Notes: a model not told the origin generated them from the sequence alone. 64,000 bases of DNA from JAFECT01 sp963838235 (GCA_963838235.1 CAWIQJ010000006.1:1-64000); one strand, 5' to 3'; positions 35,936-45,367 are shown, numbered from the stretch's first letter. A program made the numbers and translations.

Positions 35936-37574
35936 TTGTTGATTGAACTCTGGGAAAATCAAGAATTATCAACTTACCAAAAATATCCTGTTTCAGCCTC
36001 GTCCCTTTATGAAGCAAGACAAAAATTACCTGAAGAAGTATTTATCGAGCTAAATGCAACAATTTTATTACTTCAAGAAAAATCGGTGTTTTTACCAAAA
36101 TGGTGTGGTCATCGTGTATTTGCAGCAGATGGATCAAAGCTTAATTTACCGCATGAGCTGCTATTAGCTGGTTATAAAGCACCAAATAAAGATCAATATT
36201 ATCCGCAAGGCTTAATGAGCACAATTTATCATTTGGGTAGTGGTCTTATTTATGATTGTCTATTAAGCTCAAACAAAAGTGAGCGTCATTGTATATTAAA
36301 TCAAATGAATAAGTTATCCCCAGGTGATGTATTGGTGCTAGATCGTGGATATTTTAGTTATTTATTACTTCATCAAGCGGTAGAAAAGGGTATTCATTTA
36401 ATTTGTCGATTACAATCTGGAACAATGAATGAAAATATTAAAACATTTTTTGATAATGATTCAAATGATACTGTTATCGAATATTACCCTTCTGCTGCAG
36501 TAAAATCAGAAATTAAAAAACAAGGGTATCATATCAATTATAAAATAATAAAACTACGTCTAATTAAATATCAAATTGCTGATGAAAAATATATTTGTGC
36601 AACCACTCTTATTGGTAACCAGTATCCGCTTGATGAGTTTCCTCGCGTATACCATGGCCGATGGGGGATCGAGGAGCTCTATAAAATTTCTAAGGAATTT
36701 ATCGATGTTGAAGATTTTCATAGTAAAAATGAGAGAGGAGTCAAACAAGAATTATATGCCCATGCATTATTAATTAATATTGCTAGAATATTTGAATTAG
36801 AAGCTAATAGTCAATTATCACCACAGTCAAGCTCAAACCAGAATGATAAGAAAAAAGGGTGCGATTCGTATCCAACCCTTCCCGCTGAAAAATCGCCAGA
36901 ACCCGCAGAAAGACTGGATTCTTCAGAAAAAAGATTGCGAAAATCATCTCCTGAAACCCTTGATCCTAAAGGCTTGGAATCAACAACTGGAATTACTGAC
37001 TCGTATCTGATGTGCTTTGATATTCAGGATTCTCAGAGAAAACAGCTTAGCCAGAGAATCGAGCATGCAATCCCAGTTCAAAATGCTCATATTTATATAA
37101 TTACTTCTAGCGATGAACTTTATTATATCCATGTTAAGAATGGAAAAGTAGAAAGAGATAAGGAAAAAATAATTGTTAAACAAAACAGTCAATTAAATAT
37201 AAAAGAGATAATTGAGCAGTTAGGGGAAAAACCGGCACAAGAAAGGTATCGACTACTCCCACTTGAAAAAGTAAGAATAATTACATCAAATACGAGTCAC
37301 ACCCAGAAAAAAGGTGGTGATATAAAAGAAAATTATTGGCAAGATTTTTTTGGGGAAAATACAAACGGCTAAAGTTAATTTTAAAAATTGTTTACTTGTT
37401 ATAGGTAGGCATATAGCAAAGTTAATTATGCCGATTGAGCAACAAACAGAAAACTGGTTGTTTAAAGTGTTAAATAGTATTTCGTGCATACGTCAAAAAA
37501 TAAGGCCAGGTCGTCATTATCCAAGGCGATCTAGAAAACCGTACACCAAGTGGAAAAGACAGCAATGCGTCTAA
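35936..37574 (+). pseudogene. IS4-family transposase with an internal in-frame insertion
   Basis: DDE core present: FAADGSKLNLPHE, LVLDRGYFSYLLL and the YREK-type block YHGRWGIEELYKISKEFIDVE. After IARIFELEANSQLS the frame enters a 448-bp miniature element (36857-37304) and leaves it in frame at KENYWQDFF. One extra G in GGGG near 37350 then shifts the frame; the true end continues KIQTAKVNFKNCLLVIGRH to RPGRHYPRRSRKPYTKW, the standard IS4 C-terminus. The N-terminus is missing, so it is inactive. Confidence 0.85.
36857..37304 (+). repeat. 448-bp miniature element inserted in frame in the IS4 transposase
   Basis: Ends GGGTGCGATTCGTAT and, inverted, GGGTGTGACTCGTAT (2 mismatches in 15). It is flanked by AGAAAAAA at 36849-36856 and 37305-37312, an 8-bp target duplication. 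Element plus one duplication is 456 bp, exactly 152 codons, and the whole unit is open in the transposase frame. A subterminal copy of the end motif (TGACTCGTATCTGATGT) lies at 36997-37013. A 74-bp right-end piece recurs at 735-808. Confidence 0.75.
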
Positions 37575-37615
37575 AACTGTAAGTGTAAGCGTAGGAGCTT
37601 AACCGAATGCCATTG

Positions 37616-39076
37616 AGCAGAATAAGCCCCCAGCACAAGGTCGGCTGTCTCATCCCCATTAATATCTCCTGCTGTGTTGACTGAATTGCCTAAAGAATCA
37701 CCTGCATTAAGCCCCTCGATGGCAAAGCCATTGCTGCCATTTAAGGTCGTTAAATTAAATTGAGATGTCCAACCACTATCCTTTCCAAACAGCACGTACA
37801 CCATCCCCGCATTGGCACGTCCAGCAGGGGAAGCAGAATAAGCTCCCAATACCAGATCAGCCTTACCATCTCCATTAATATCTCCCGCCGTGCTGACAGA
37901 ATAGCCTAAAGAATCATCTGCGTTGAGACCCTCAACGGTAAAGCCATTGCTGCCGTTTAAGGTTGTTAAATTAAACTGAGACGTCCAACCATTTACCTGA
38001 CCGAACAACAAATATGCTATGCCCGCACTGCTGCGTCCACTGGGAGAAGCAGAATAAGCTCCCAGCACCAGATCAGCCTTCCCATCACCGTTGACATCCC
38101 CTGCCGTACCGACTGAATTGCCTAAAGAATCCCCTGCATTGAGCCCCTCGATGGCAAAGCCATTGCTGCCATTTAAAACCGTCAGATTTAGCTGAGGTGA
38201 CCAATCACTATCTTTCCCAAACAACACATAGACCATACCCGCATTGGCACGTCCACCGGGAGAGGCATGAGAAGCCCCTAACACCAGATCAGCGAAGCCG
38301 TCACCATTGATATCTCCTGCCGTGCTAACAGAAATGCCTAAACTATCATTTGTAAGACCATCAATGGTAAACCCATTGCTGCCACTTAAGATCGTTAAAT
38401 TAAAGGGGTTCTGAAAACTAACCAACAGCGTCGGTGTTGGCATGGGTGTAGAAACCGGTGCAACTACTGGTTGTTGTGCTAAGAAACGTTTGGTTTGAGT
38501 GTTTGAAATGGTTTCAGTTTCTGTTTGGATCGAAAGTGTTGAGTCGATAGCAAGTGGTGTGGTCTCTGTCTGTAGAGCAGACAAATACCTTTGCACAGTT
38601 TCTTTTAAACGAGGTATTTTAAAACGTTGAACTTTCTCATGAATAGGTTTGAATAAACGTGCCTGAAAGCTACGTAGTTTCTCTGTTTGCGCCGGTTTAA
38701 AATAGTTCGCATAATTCTCGTCATTGACGATTTGCTTGACATGCTCCAGACTAGCAGAATCGCGTGGATTTTTGCGTAGATTTTCAATAGCTACATCAAG
38801 TTGTGTTACCACCACTTCAAGCCCTTGTCGATAAATCGCCGCCTGCCGATGCCAAGCAACAGTTTCTACACTAGGGCGAGGATACCACCACCCCTGCCAG
38901 GCTCCATACGCATAATTAAACGCTTCTCTGAGTATTCTTCCTATTCCAAAGCCAAGCCTTCCATTCATATCGTGCAGGGATGTAGTATGAGAGATATTCG
39001 GATAGTACTGCTTATAATTTAACGAAACATTGGTGTAACTGGAGTAATTAACTTGAGTTTCAGTGGAGTTTTTCAT
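37616..39076 (-). CDS. N-terminal part of the FG-GAP protein (blades 1 to 4)
   Basis: Open from the ATG at 39076 (GGAAA upstream) to the IS4 junction. The first 200 residues are helical with Trp/Tyr-rich GAWQGWWYPRP and no export signal. Blades start at about residue 225: LSGSNGFTIDGL, LNGSNGFAIEGLNAGDSLG and so on, each followed by STAGDINGDGKADL. Blade 4 stops after LVLGAYSA; its other half continues left of the IS at 35933. The absence of a signal peptide beside a type IV system makes a secreted effector possible (inference). Confidence 0.8.
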
Positions 39077-39200
39077 TTGGATAGATTTCCTTCTCGTTCC
39101 GTAGTTTCACAGTTTTTGTACTTTAATATTCAATATATCTGGATAAATAAGATCATCGGTTAACTTTAAAATTTTTATTTACTAAAGAAAAGAACCTCGG

Positions 39201-39428
39201 CTACTTTTCCTTCTGGTTCCAAGTCAAATACTGTTTTTTCTGAAGTAGCTGTTTTAAAAAAAATAAATCTATCTCATTAAGGACATCAACAATATTTTGA
39301 CCCAAACAATGAGCCAGCCTCTTGCGTTCAGATTGCTGTGCTCTTACTTCTGCTGCTTGAATACGCGCAGCGAGTTTATCTCGTTGTTCTTTCAATCTTT
39401 CGATGGTTGTTTTTTTAAACTGAACCAT
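39201..39428 (-). CDS. Small TraD-like mobilisation protein
   Basis: 75 residues, basic and helical: ERLKEQRDKLAARIQAAEVR, QQSERKRLAHCLGQNIVD. The KLxARIxxAExRxxxxERK pattern is that of the small TraD/MobC-type accessory proteins encoded next to relaxases. RBS GGAAGC upstream of the ATG at 39428. It sits between the FG-GAP gene and another small gene on the same strand. A role in relaxosome assembly is inferred. Confidence 0.6.
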   Translation of the reverse strand: MVQFKKTTIERLKEQRDKLAARIQAAEVRAQQSERKRLAHCLGQNIVDVLNEIDLFFLKQLLQKKQYLTWNQKEK

Positions 39429-39475
39429 TTTTCTGCTTCCTTGTTTTTATATTTTTTAAATAAATTGGGATGCTG

Positions 39476-39787
39476 TCATGGCTTGAGCGTCCTGTTATCA
39501 ACATCAGATTGTAACTGCCTTAGTTTTTCTGGTGTTAGCAAAGAAAGCAGGTATTGAACGTATCGCATCAAATGACGCAGCTGTCGTTCTGTCTCTTCAA
39601 CGGCACAGTACTTATTATACGTGCTCTTGGTTGTTGGAAAAATATAATGACAGAGAATGTCTTCAAGGTTCGCTAAGTCGCGCATCGCATCTTCTGAATA
39701 ACAGAGTTTAAAGTCTTCCCTTGTCATTCTCAAAAGTTGTTGTGCTATTTTCACTAAATTAGCCGGGTGCAGCCATGCATAGCTCAT
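39476..39787 (-). CDS. Small hypothetical protein of the mobilisation region
   Basis: 103 residues, helical, no recognised motif (SYAWLHPANLVKIAQQLLRM, ETERQLRHLMRYVQYLLSLL). RBS GGAGAA upstream of the ATG at 39787. It is 47 bases upstream of the TraD-like gene in the same orientation, so probably in one operon with it. Confidence 0.6.
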   Translation of the reverse strand: MSYAWLHPANLVKIAQQLLRMTREDFKLCYSEDAMRDLANLEDILCHYIFPTTKSTYNKYCAVEETERQLRHLMRYVQYLLSLLTPEKLRQLQSDVDNRTLKP

Positions 39788-40397
39788 CTTATTCTCTTTT
39801 CTCCATAAGAAAGATTGATGACATTCTATTTTAGCCCTCCCTATTTGATCTCTATCAGATAAAGAAGCCCTAAAAAATCAAAGGCAATTATATCGACATC
39901 ACACTAGAATAAACAAGCCAATTGCCATACAGGACACACCCAGCCCTGCTAGCAACTGAAAGTGCACCTCGCCATCTCAGTGGCTTTTTTACCCTCTCTC
40001 ACACCAAAGTCTGGAGTGTTATAGCCAGATTGTGAATCAAGCCTTCGTGACAAAGTGAAATTAATATTTGATTAAAATATGACCAATCATCAGAAATAGC
40101 CTATTATCAATTAATTAGTGATAAAAATAGGCAGTTATCCACAACCTATGCAGGGTAAATGTGAATATCTTAAAAAGATGCGCTGCCTATTCTTTTCTTA
40201 TAGATTTATATCACGTTCTGCCGCTATCTCTGCTCAATAAATAGCTCTACGCTCGTTTATACAGCTCTAGCATGATGGCTTATTTATCTTCTTTTATTTG
40301 ATTTCCCTTTAACCGTATGCTTAAATTATCGCAGCGGTTGAGGCCTAGAAATACTCAACCGCCACTTCACACAATAACTACATCGGAGGTAGTCATC
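39788..40397. other. Divergent intergenic region, candidate oriT/control region
   Basis: 610 bases without a gene between the mobilisation genes (minus) and the small plus-strand gene. It contains an imperfect inverted repeat (GCCTATTATCA at 40099 and TGATAAAAATAGGC ending 40132), followed directly by TTATCCACA at 40135-40143. Transfer origins often lie between such divergent mobilisation genes. I do not find the IncP-type nick consensus. Confidence 0.35.
40135..40143 (+). promoter_or_regulatory. DnaA box TTATCCACA
   Basis: Perfect match to the strict DnaA-box consensus, directly beside an inverted repeat in the divergent gap. A single copy only, so it could be chance, a control site or part of a replication start. 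Confidence 0.45.
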
Positions 40398-40612
40398 ATG
40401 AGCAATCATAGTGTAACTAAAAGTGCACCCAAGGCCAAACTAAACTTAACTCGTCGCCAAGCCGACCTCTTCCAAAAAATTATCTTAATGGTAACCGAAT
40501 GTCTGATGCCTTATCGGAATTAGACAGAAAGATGCTTTTGCCTAAAGAGGCTGCAAAGCTGATTACAAAGTGGGGAAAGTTGATGGTAAAATTGGCTAAA
40601 ATGTTGGTCTAA
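40398..40612 (+). CDS. Small transfer-region protein, split by a homopolymer frameshift
   Basis: The ATG at 40398 opens MSNHSVTKSAPKAKLNLTRR. Adding one A to the A6 run at 40474-40479 gives QADLFQKNYLNGNRMSDALS, then ELDRKMLLPKEAAKLITKWG and KLMVKLAKMLV with the stop at 40612. As written, the frame stops early at 40521-40523. It has a basic start and a helical end. The function is unknown; the position opposite the mobilisation genes suggests a transfer-linked role. Confidence 0.5.
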
Positions 40613-40639
40613 TCAAAATAATCACTGCCCAATATTGCT

Positions 40640-40670
40640 GGGCTGCTTTTAGAAATAATTTTAGCAGTCC
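40640..40670. other. Inverted repeat downstream of the small transfer-region gene
   Basis: GGGCTGCT pairs with AGCAGTCC (one mismatch) over a 15-base loop. GCCCA/TGGGC forms a second small dyad just upstream. There is no strong T-run, so a terminator role is uncertain. Confidence 0.35.
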
Positions 40671-40766
40671 AGCACCTTCCTTTTTTCTAGACTAGCGTAG
40701 TGGGAGACTGATAAAAATAGAAACAGCCAGCCGTGTCACTGACACGACTATACCCCATGAAAAGGT

Positions 40767-42539
40767 TTACCGAGACCGACCACCCCGATCTCTTTCTTGT
40801 GTGCGCGATTGTGATTGATCTCGTGCCTGGCTTCTTAACCAAACCAGAATAACGTGGATGTCTTCTCTGAGCCATTCACCTTTACTGATTTTTTCACGAA
40901 TGCCGATAAAACCGCCGCGTTGTGCTAAAGACAGGGGTCTCTCATCTTTAAACTTCTCAAGCTCTGCTTTTATTTCAGGATGCGCAATAGCCTCCAGAGC
41001 AAAGGTCTTAATATGAGCAGAATGAGCCAGCACCTTAACAGATAATTCTCGTCCTGCTTTCGGATCGTCTAACCGTGTCACGTGCATGGCATTAACAAGG
41101 CGGGTTTGTTCAAGTTCCAGATCGACATACTGAGTCAGTAATAGCTCAAAAGAAAGTTTTTCCCCCTTAATAGGGGGTATAATTTCTGGAAGTGTGGGAT
41201 CAAATGTTTGCGCAGACAGGTTACTCAGTGTTTCCCCAAGACCTTTAATGATTTTATCTTGAGTCAGGCTAGTCTTATATAAAACGGCCATGTCAAGGTC
41301 CGCTTTAACCTGAGAAACACCCTGCGCCATTAATGCATCATTAAAATCCCACTTTTTTTGACCCTCTGGTTTTTTAGGTAGCGCTACCCAAACGTCAATC
41401 CCTTTTTGCGCCAATAGAGTCGCTGCCCGTTCAACACTCTTAGCAGTCCCTGAATCAGGACCATCATTATCAGCGCAAATAATAATACTGCTATTGGCTT
41501 TGAGAGGGACTTTATCAAAATTTGAAACGCCGAAGGTGACATACACTGTCCAGTCAGGGTGGGCAGAGGCAACACTTAATGCTGTTTCAGGCCCCTCGGC
41601 ACAAGCAATTTTGCCCGAAGGGGATCCAAGGTTGACAAGCGCCCCATTGCCTATTAAACCCCGCGATAATTTAGCATGGTGCCCTAATGGGGCCTTCTTC
41701 GCGGTTTTGGGATCTAAGAAGATAGCTTGGATACCACAGACTGCCTGCTTATCATCGCGTGCCACCACAATTAAAGCAGGATAAGTCTCTCCTGTCATCC
41801 AGTTTCTTAAATTGGGATGGTAGCGCAGCGTCTTATCATAAAGTGCACCTTGAATACCACGATGCTCTCTTAGATAACGCTCTGCCAACGTGCCTTTAAT
41901 GGATTGAGTAGCCTGATAAATAGCGCGGGCTTTTTGTATTCTTTGCCTAGTGAAGCATCTAAATCTGTCGTTTTATTTTGAACGACTTGAGAGGGTGTGT
42001 GGGTCTGGGTATAAGTGGAATAGCCGCCTACGAATCGAGTAGCTTCTTGTAAAACGTCTTTAAAATTGGCACCTTCCATAGTATGTTGAATCAGTTTCAA
42101 CATGTCACCGCCCTCACCTGTCTGAAAATCGCGCCATAAGCCTTGTCTTGGCCCCTGAATAGTCACCACCAAACTGCCCTTATTCATGCCATATCGCAAC
42201 GTACCCCCACTTCGTATTTTTGGATTGCCTAAATAATGTTGAGCCACTTCTTCAGCACGGGCATTTAAATCATCACGTAACCGTTTAATATCGATTTGCT
42301 CATAGCTAGCGACGCCAGGGGACGGTGTTACCTTCAGTGAAGGCTGATCAACTCGTCCCTTATCCAAGGGATTTAAATTTGAAAGGGAGCGCAAGTGCTC
42401 TTTTAGAGAAACCAGGCCTTTCATTTGCCCCATTAACTCTTCTTTTGATAAGCTATATCCTTGTAATGCATAATCAAACGATTTAGAGGTCTCTAGCTTG
42501 TAAAATTTTTGAAAACCTGATGCAGTTTCAATGGCTATG
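40767..42539 (-). pseudogene. Toprim-domain relaxase/primase (TraI/TraA type), 5'-truncated at the contig join
   Basis: Two frames joined by removing one base from the five-base run at 41931-41935: EYKKARAIYQATQSIKGTLA then ERYLREHRGIQGALYDKTLR. The upstream piece has a primase-like DUF7146 region (GSLVVTIQGPRQGLWRDFQT, GEGGDMLKLIQ). The downstream piece has the toprim catalytic Glu in ACAEGPETALSVA and the acidic site SIIICADNDGPDSG. The C-terminus is Arg-rich. In conjugative elements this module ends a relaxase or helicase polypeptide. The N-terminal relaxase part is lost where the sequence changes genome near 42540. Confidence 0.75.
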
Positions 42540-42545
42540 ACAGGG
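42535..42545. other. Abrupt genome-composition junction
   Basis: Within about ten bases the sequence passes from AT-rich Legionellales-type coding DNA to a strongly GC-rich alphaproteobacterial style that continues to the end of the window. A relaxase/primase gene is cut at this point. No tRNA, integrase, IS end or repeat marks it. Confidence 0.85.
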
Positions 42546-42628
42546 GTGCGCACGCCGCCGGCGAGCGACAGAGTCACGCGATTGGAGCAGCACCCGCATC
42601 CGGGTCGGCTTGGCGTTCCAGCGCGCGC

Positions 42629-43495
42629 TCAGGCGTTCGCATGTTCGCTGCGCCGGCGGCGCAGGCCGTCGAGGAAGACGAGATCGTCTCCGCGCGCCAG
42701 AACGCGCCTGCTGACATCGCCGTCGCGGCTGAGGCGGTCGGCGCGCCAGCCGAAATACCTGATCGACGGCGCCACCAGCGGACGGAAGCGCGGCGTGTTG
42801 TTGTCGATGAGCTCCGCGAGCCACCGCTCCGTGCGACCGTGGACCCCGATGGAGTCCATCTATCCGAGGTCAGCAGTTCGGCGAGCGCCGCTCTGCATCG
42901 CGTCCGCCTCGGCGCCGGTGGCGGCCATTCGCGCGAGCGCGCGGCATTGCGCATCGTGCTGCGCGCGCAGCACCACCGTCGGGTCGGGCTGGACGGGGGT
43001 CGCCGGGCGCTGAACCGGCTCCGGACGAGCCCGCTGGACCGGGGGCGAGATGGGTTCCGGCGCGTCTTCTCCGGCGGCGCTCAGCGCCTTGCTGACTTCT
43101 GACTCCGCGACGTCGGATTTTACCGGATCCAGGGCGCCGTCGTCGTCACCTCGTCGGGCGGCGCGGGTGGTTCAAGCGATCTGCGTCTCCGCCGCCGGCG
43201 GCGCCGTCTCGACCCGCTCGATCGCCGCGACCCGTTCGAGCACAGCGATGGCGATCTCGTCTGGGATGGGCGGAGCGGCCTGTTTGCGCCTGACCTTCGG
43301 ATCGATCGAGGCGGTGAAGCGCTGGGGCTTGCGCGGCGTCGCATAGCGCATGGCGGATTCGTAGGCGGCGCGCAGCTTCTGAAAGCCGGCGGGATCGTCT
43401 TCCGGATGGCAATCCTTCAGCCGCGCTGCGTAGGCGCGTTTGATGACCGCAACGTCGCGGGTCGCCTCGAGCCCGAGCACGGACCAGAAGCTCAC
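42629..43495 (-). pseudogene. J-domain protein, partner of the HscC-like Hsp70, frameshifted
   Basis: The first frame (43172-43495) holds a J domain: SVLGLEATRDVAVIKRAYAA then RLKDCHPEDDPAGFQKL, where the usual HPD reads HPE. Later frames give VQPDPTVVLRAQHDAQCRAL and VHGRTERWLAELIDNN, FRPLVAPSIRYFGWRADRLS and LARGDDLVFLDGL, ending at 42629. At least three frame changes in 600 bases, all close to the contig join, suggest poor sequence. The GTG start overlaps the hscC stop, so the pair is coupled. Confidence 0.7.
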
Positions 43496-45201
43496 AGCCA
43501 GGTCTCGCCTTCGAGCGCGTCCAAGGCTTCGGTCAGCAGCTGGCGCGCGCGATCGACCTCGCGCGGGTCCTGGCGGTCGAGCACGTCTTCGAACTGGGAA
43601 ATCAGGCGACCGACATATTCCCGCGTATCGCCCAAGCAGCCTTCGTAGCAGCGTGCTGCCCGCGCCAGCGCGTGGCGGTTGGCGTCGCTGTCGCGCGGAT
43701 GCTGCTTCAAGGCCGCCAGCGCCGCGCGGCGTTGTTCGAAATCCGATGACTGGGCGGTGTCTTCGTCGACGATGACCAGCTCCCGGCGCTCGCCGGTCTT
43801 GGGCACGTGCACGTCGACCTCGAGCAGGCCGTTGATGTCGTAGGTGAAGCGCACATTGACCTGGACGTGGCCCGCCTTGTCCGGCGGCAGCGCAATCTCG
43901 ACCGAGCCCAGGTGGATGTTGTCGGCGGTCTTGCGCGATTCGCCCTGGAAGATCTTCAGGTTCATGCGCTGCTGTTTGTCTTCGATGGTGAAGAAGCTGC
44001 GCATGCGGCTGGCGGGGATGACGGTGTTGCGTTCGATGATCGGCGAAAACATGCCGGTGCGGAATTTGCCCTTGACGTCGGATTCGGCGGACTCGACGCC
44101 GAGGGTGTAGGGGCAGACGTCGGTCAGCACGACTTCCTTCAGCGCGGCGTCGCGCGCCTTCAGGCCGGCCTGGATCGCCGCACCGACGGCCACCGCCTCG
44201 TCCGGGTTGACCGTGTAGTTGGGGAAGCGGCCGAACATGCGGGTGACCGCCTTGCGCACCAGCGGCATGCGCGTAGCGCCGCCGACCAGCACGATCTCCT
44301 TCAGGGCTTCGGGGTGGATCTCGCTGTCGCGCAGCGAACGCAACACCGGCTCTTTCAGGCGGGCGAGCAGGGGCGCGCAGATCAGTTCGAATTCGTCGGC
44401 GGTGAACGCCTGCTCGAAGGTGCGATCCTGCCAGATCAGCGACATGGTCGCCTGATCCTTGTCGGTCAGCGCGCGCCGGACGCGCTCGGCGGATTCGCGC
44501 AGGCGTTCGCGCAGAACCGGGTCCTCGCGATCGGCCTTGCTCCAGGCCCCGTCGCAGCGGCGCGAGAATTCCTCGACCAGAACCTCGTTGAAATCTTCGC
44601 CGCCCAGTCGGTTGTCGCCGGTGGACGCGCGCACCTCGATGACGCCCTCGAACAGCTCGAGGATCGACACGTCGAAGGTGCCGCCGCCCAGGTCGAAGAC
44701 CAGGAACTGGCTCTGGTCGCCGGCGAGATGGATGCCGTAGGCGAGCGCGGCCGCGGTCGGCTCGTTCAGCAGCCGTTCGACCTTCAGCCCGGCGAGTTCG
44801 CCCGCCCGGCGCGTCGCCTTGCGCTGCTTGTCGTTGAAATAGGCCGGGACGGTGATCACCGCCTCGGTGACCGGCGCGCCGAGGAAGGCCTCCGCATCCT
44901 CCTTAAGACTGCGCAGCACCAGGGCGGACAGCTCCTCCGGCAGGAAGCCGCGCTTGCCGAGGTGGGTCAGCCGCGAGGAGCCCATGTAGCGCTTGAACGC
45001 GGTCGCGGTCTGGCCCGGATGGGTCGACTGCCGCTCGCGCGCGGGCAGGCCCACCAGCACCGCGCCGCCCGACTGTTCGTCCAAACTCACCGCCGACGGC
45101 GTCAACACGTGGCCGAGGCTGTTAGGAATCAGCTCCGCGCGGCCGTCGCGCCAGATCGCCACGGCCGAATTGGTGGTGCCCAGGTCAATGCCGACGATCA
45201 C
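43492..45201 (-). CDS. hscC: HscC-type Hsp70 chaperone
   Basis: 569 residues. ATPase domain: phosphate-1 loop GIDLGTTNSAVAIW, VITVPAYFNDKQRKATRRAG, LLNEPTAAALAYG, FDLGGGTFDVSIL and VLVGGATRMPLVRK. A short substrate domain follows, and the protein lacks the long DnaK tail, the HscC size class. GTG start. It makes an operon with a J-domain protein that overlaps its end, so it probably has its own co-chaperone rather than DnaJ. Confidence 0.9.
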   Translation of the reverse strand: MIVGIDLGTTNSAVAIWRDGRAELIPNSLGHVLTPSAVSLDEQSGGAVLVGLPARERQSTHPGQTATAFKRYMGSSRLTHLGKRGFLPEELSALVLRSLKEDAEAFLGAPVTEAVITVPAYFNDKQRKATRRAGELAGLKVERLLNEPTAAALAYGIHLAGDQSQFLVFDLGGGTFDVSILELFEGVIEVRASTGDNRLGGEDFNEVLVEEFSRRCDGAWSKADREDPVLRERLRESAERVRRALTDKDQATMSLIWQDRTFEQAFTADEFELICAPLLARLKEPVLRSLRDSEIHPEALKEIVLVGGATRMPLVRKAVTRMFGRFPNYTVNPDEAVAVGAAIQAGLKARDAALKEVVLTDVCPYTLGVESAESDVKGKFRTGMFSPIIERNTVIPASRMRSFFTIEDKQQRMNLKIFQGESRKTADNIHLGSVEIALPPDKAGHVQVNVRFTYDINGLLEVDVHVPKTGERRELVIVDEDTAQSSDFEQRRAALAALKQHPRDSDANRHALARAARCYEGCLGDTREYVGRLISQFEDVLDRQDPREVDRARQLLTEALDALEGETWL

Positions 45202-45367
45202 TTAAAGCCCCGATCAGACGCCCTGGTCCCGTTGTAGCCGGGAGATGCGGCCGTTGGAACGGCCCCTTGGGTCGCAGCGAGGATCGGAGTGAGCGGCAGG
45301 GTCGGCTCTGAACGCGAAACGGGGGCCCAATGCGCATCGGGTCCCCGTCGTGGGTAGCGCAACCGTG

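Larger units (their letters stand above)
35934..37615 (+). mobile_element. IS4-family element, 5'-truncated
   Basis: The right end (minus strand CAATGGCATTCGGTTAAGC, 37598-37616) is present. The left end and transposase start are missing, since the open frame begins mid-protein at the junction with the FG-GAP gene. Host bases on both sides join to the repeat consensus (GGGGA then AGCAGAATAAG) without a target duplication. Confidence 0.75.
34202..39076 (-). pseudogene. Integrin-alpha-like FG-GAP surface protein, interrupted by an IS4 remnant and frameshifts
   Basis: Read from 39076 downward: a helical N-terminal domain of about 200 residues without signal peptide, a Pro/Thr linker (PVSTPMPTPT), then seven FG-GAP repeats of about 70 residues, each with a calcium loop of the DINGDGKADLVLGA type. 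Seven is the number of blades in an integrin-alpha propeller. After a Pro/Ser/Thr linker come two cadherin/CSPG-like repeats, one membrane helix (AGATIAGGFMVAGALAAYGF) and the basic tail YRKRRQQSDKEREERK. The GFYRKR junction recalls the GFFKR motif of integrin alpha tails. The IS4 remnant splits blade 4. The other breaks are one-base shifts in short runs (35788, 35742, 35665, 35569, about 35040 and 34651), probably sequencing errors. Confidence 0.75.

Noticed and set aside
735..37302. The 74-bp repeats at 735-808 and 37229-37302 as attachment sites bounding the ICE
   Set aside because: They are inverted, not direct, and one lies inside a miniature element within an IS4 copy. Integration would give direct repeats at the element borders.
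42535..42545. True integration of the ICE into the alphaproteobacterial chromosome
   Set aside because: No integrase, tRNA, att repeat or element end is present, and the element is cut inside a core transfer gene. Not excluded, but not supported.
42531..43102. Several plus-strand ORFs just right of the join
   Set aside because: They are GC-rich shadow frames, Arg/Ala/Pro-rich and without family motifs. The minus strand carries J-domain protein pieces.
43807..45237. Long plus-strand ORF of 476 codons opposite hscC
   Set aside because: High-GC coding DNA gives long antisense frames. The minus frame has all Hsp70 motifs. The same applies to plus frames opposite chvG, polA and the M16 gene.
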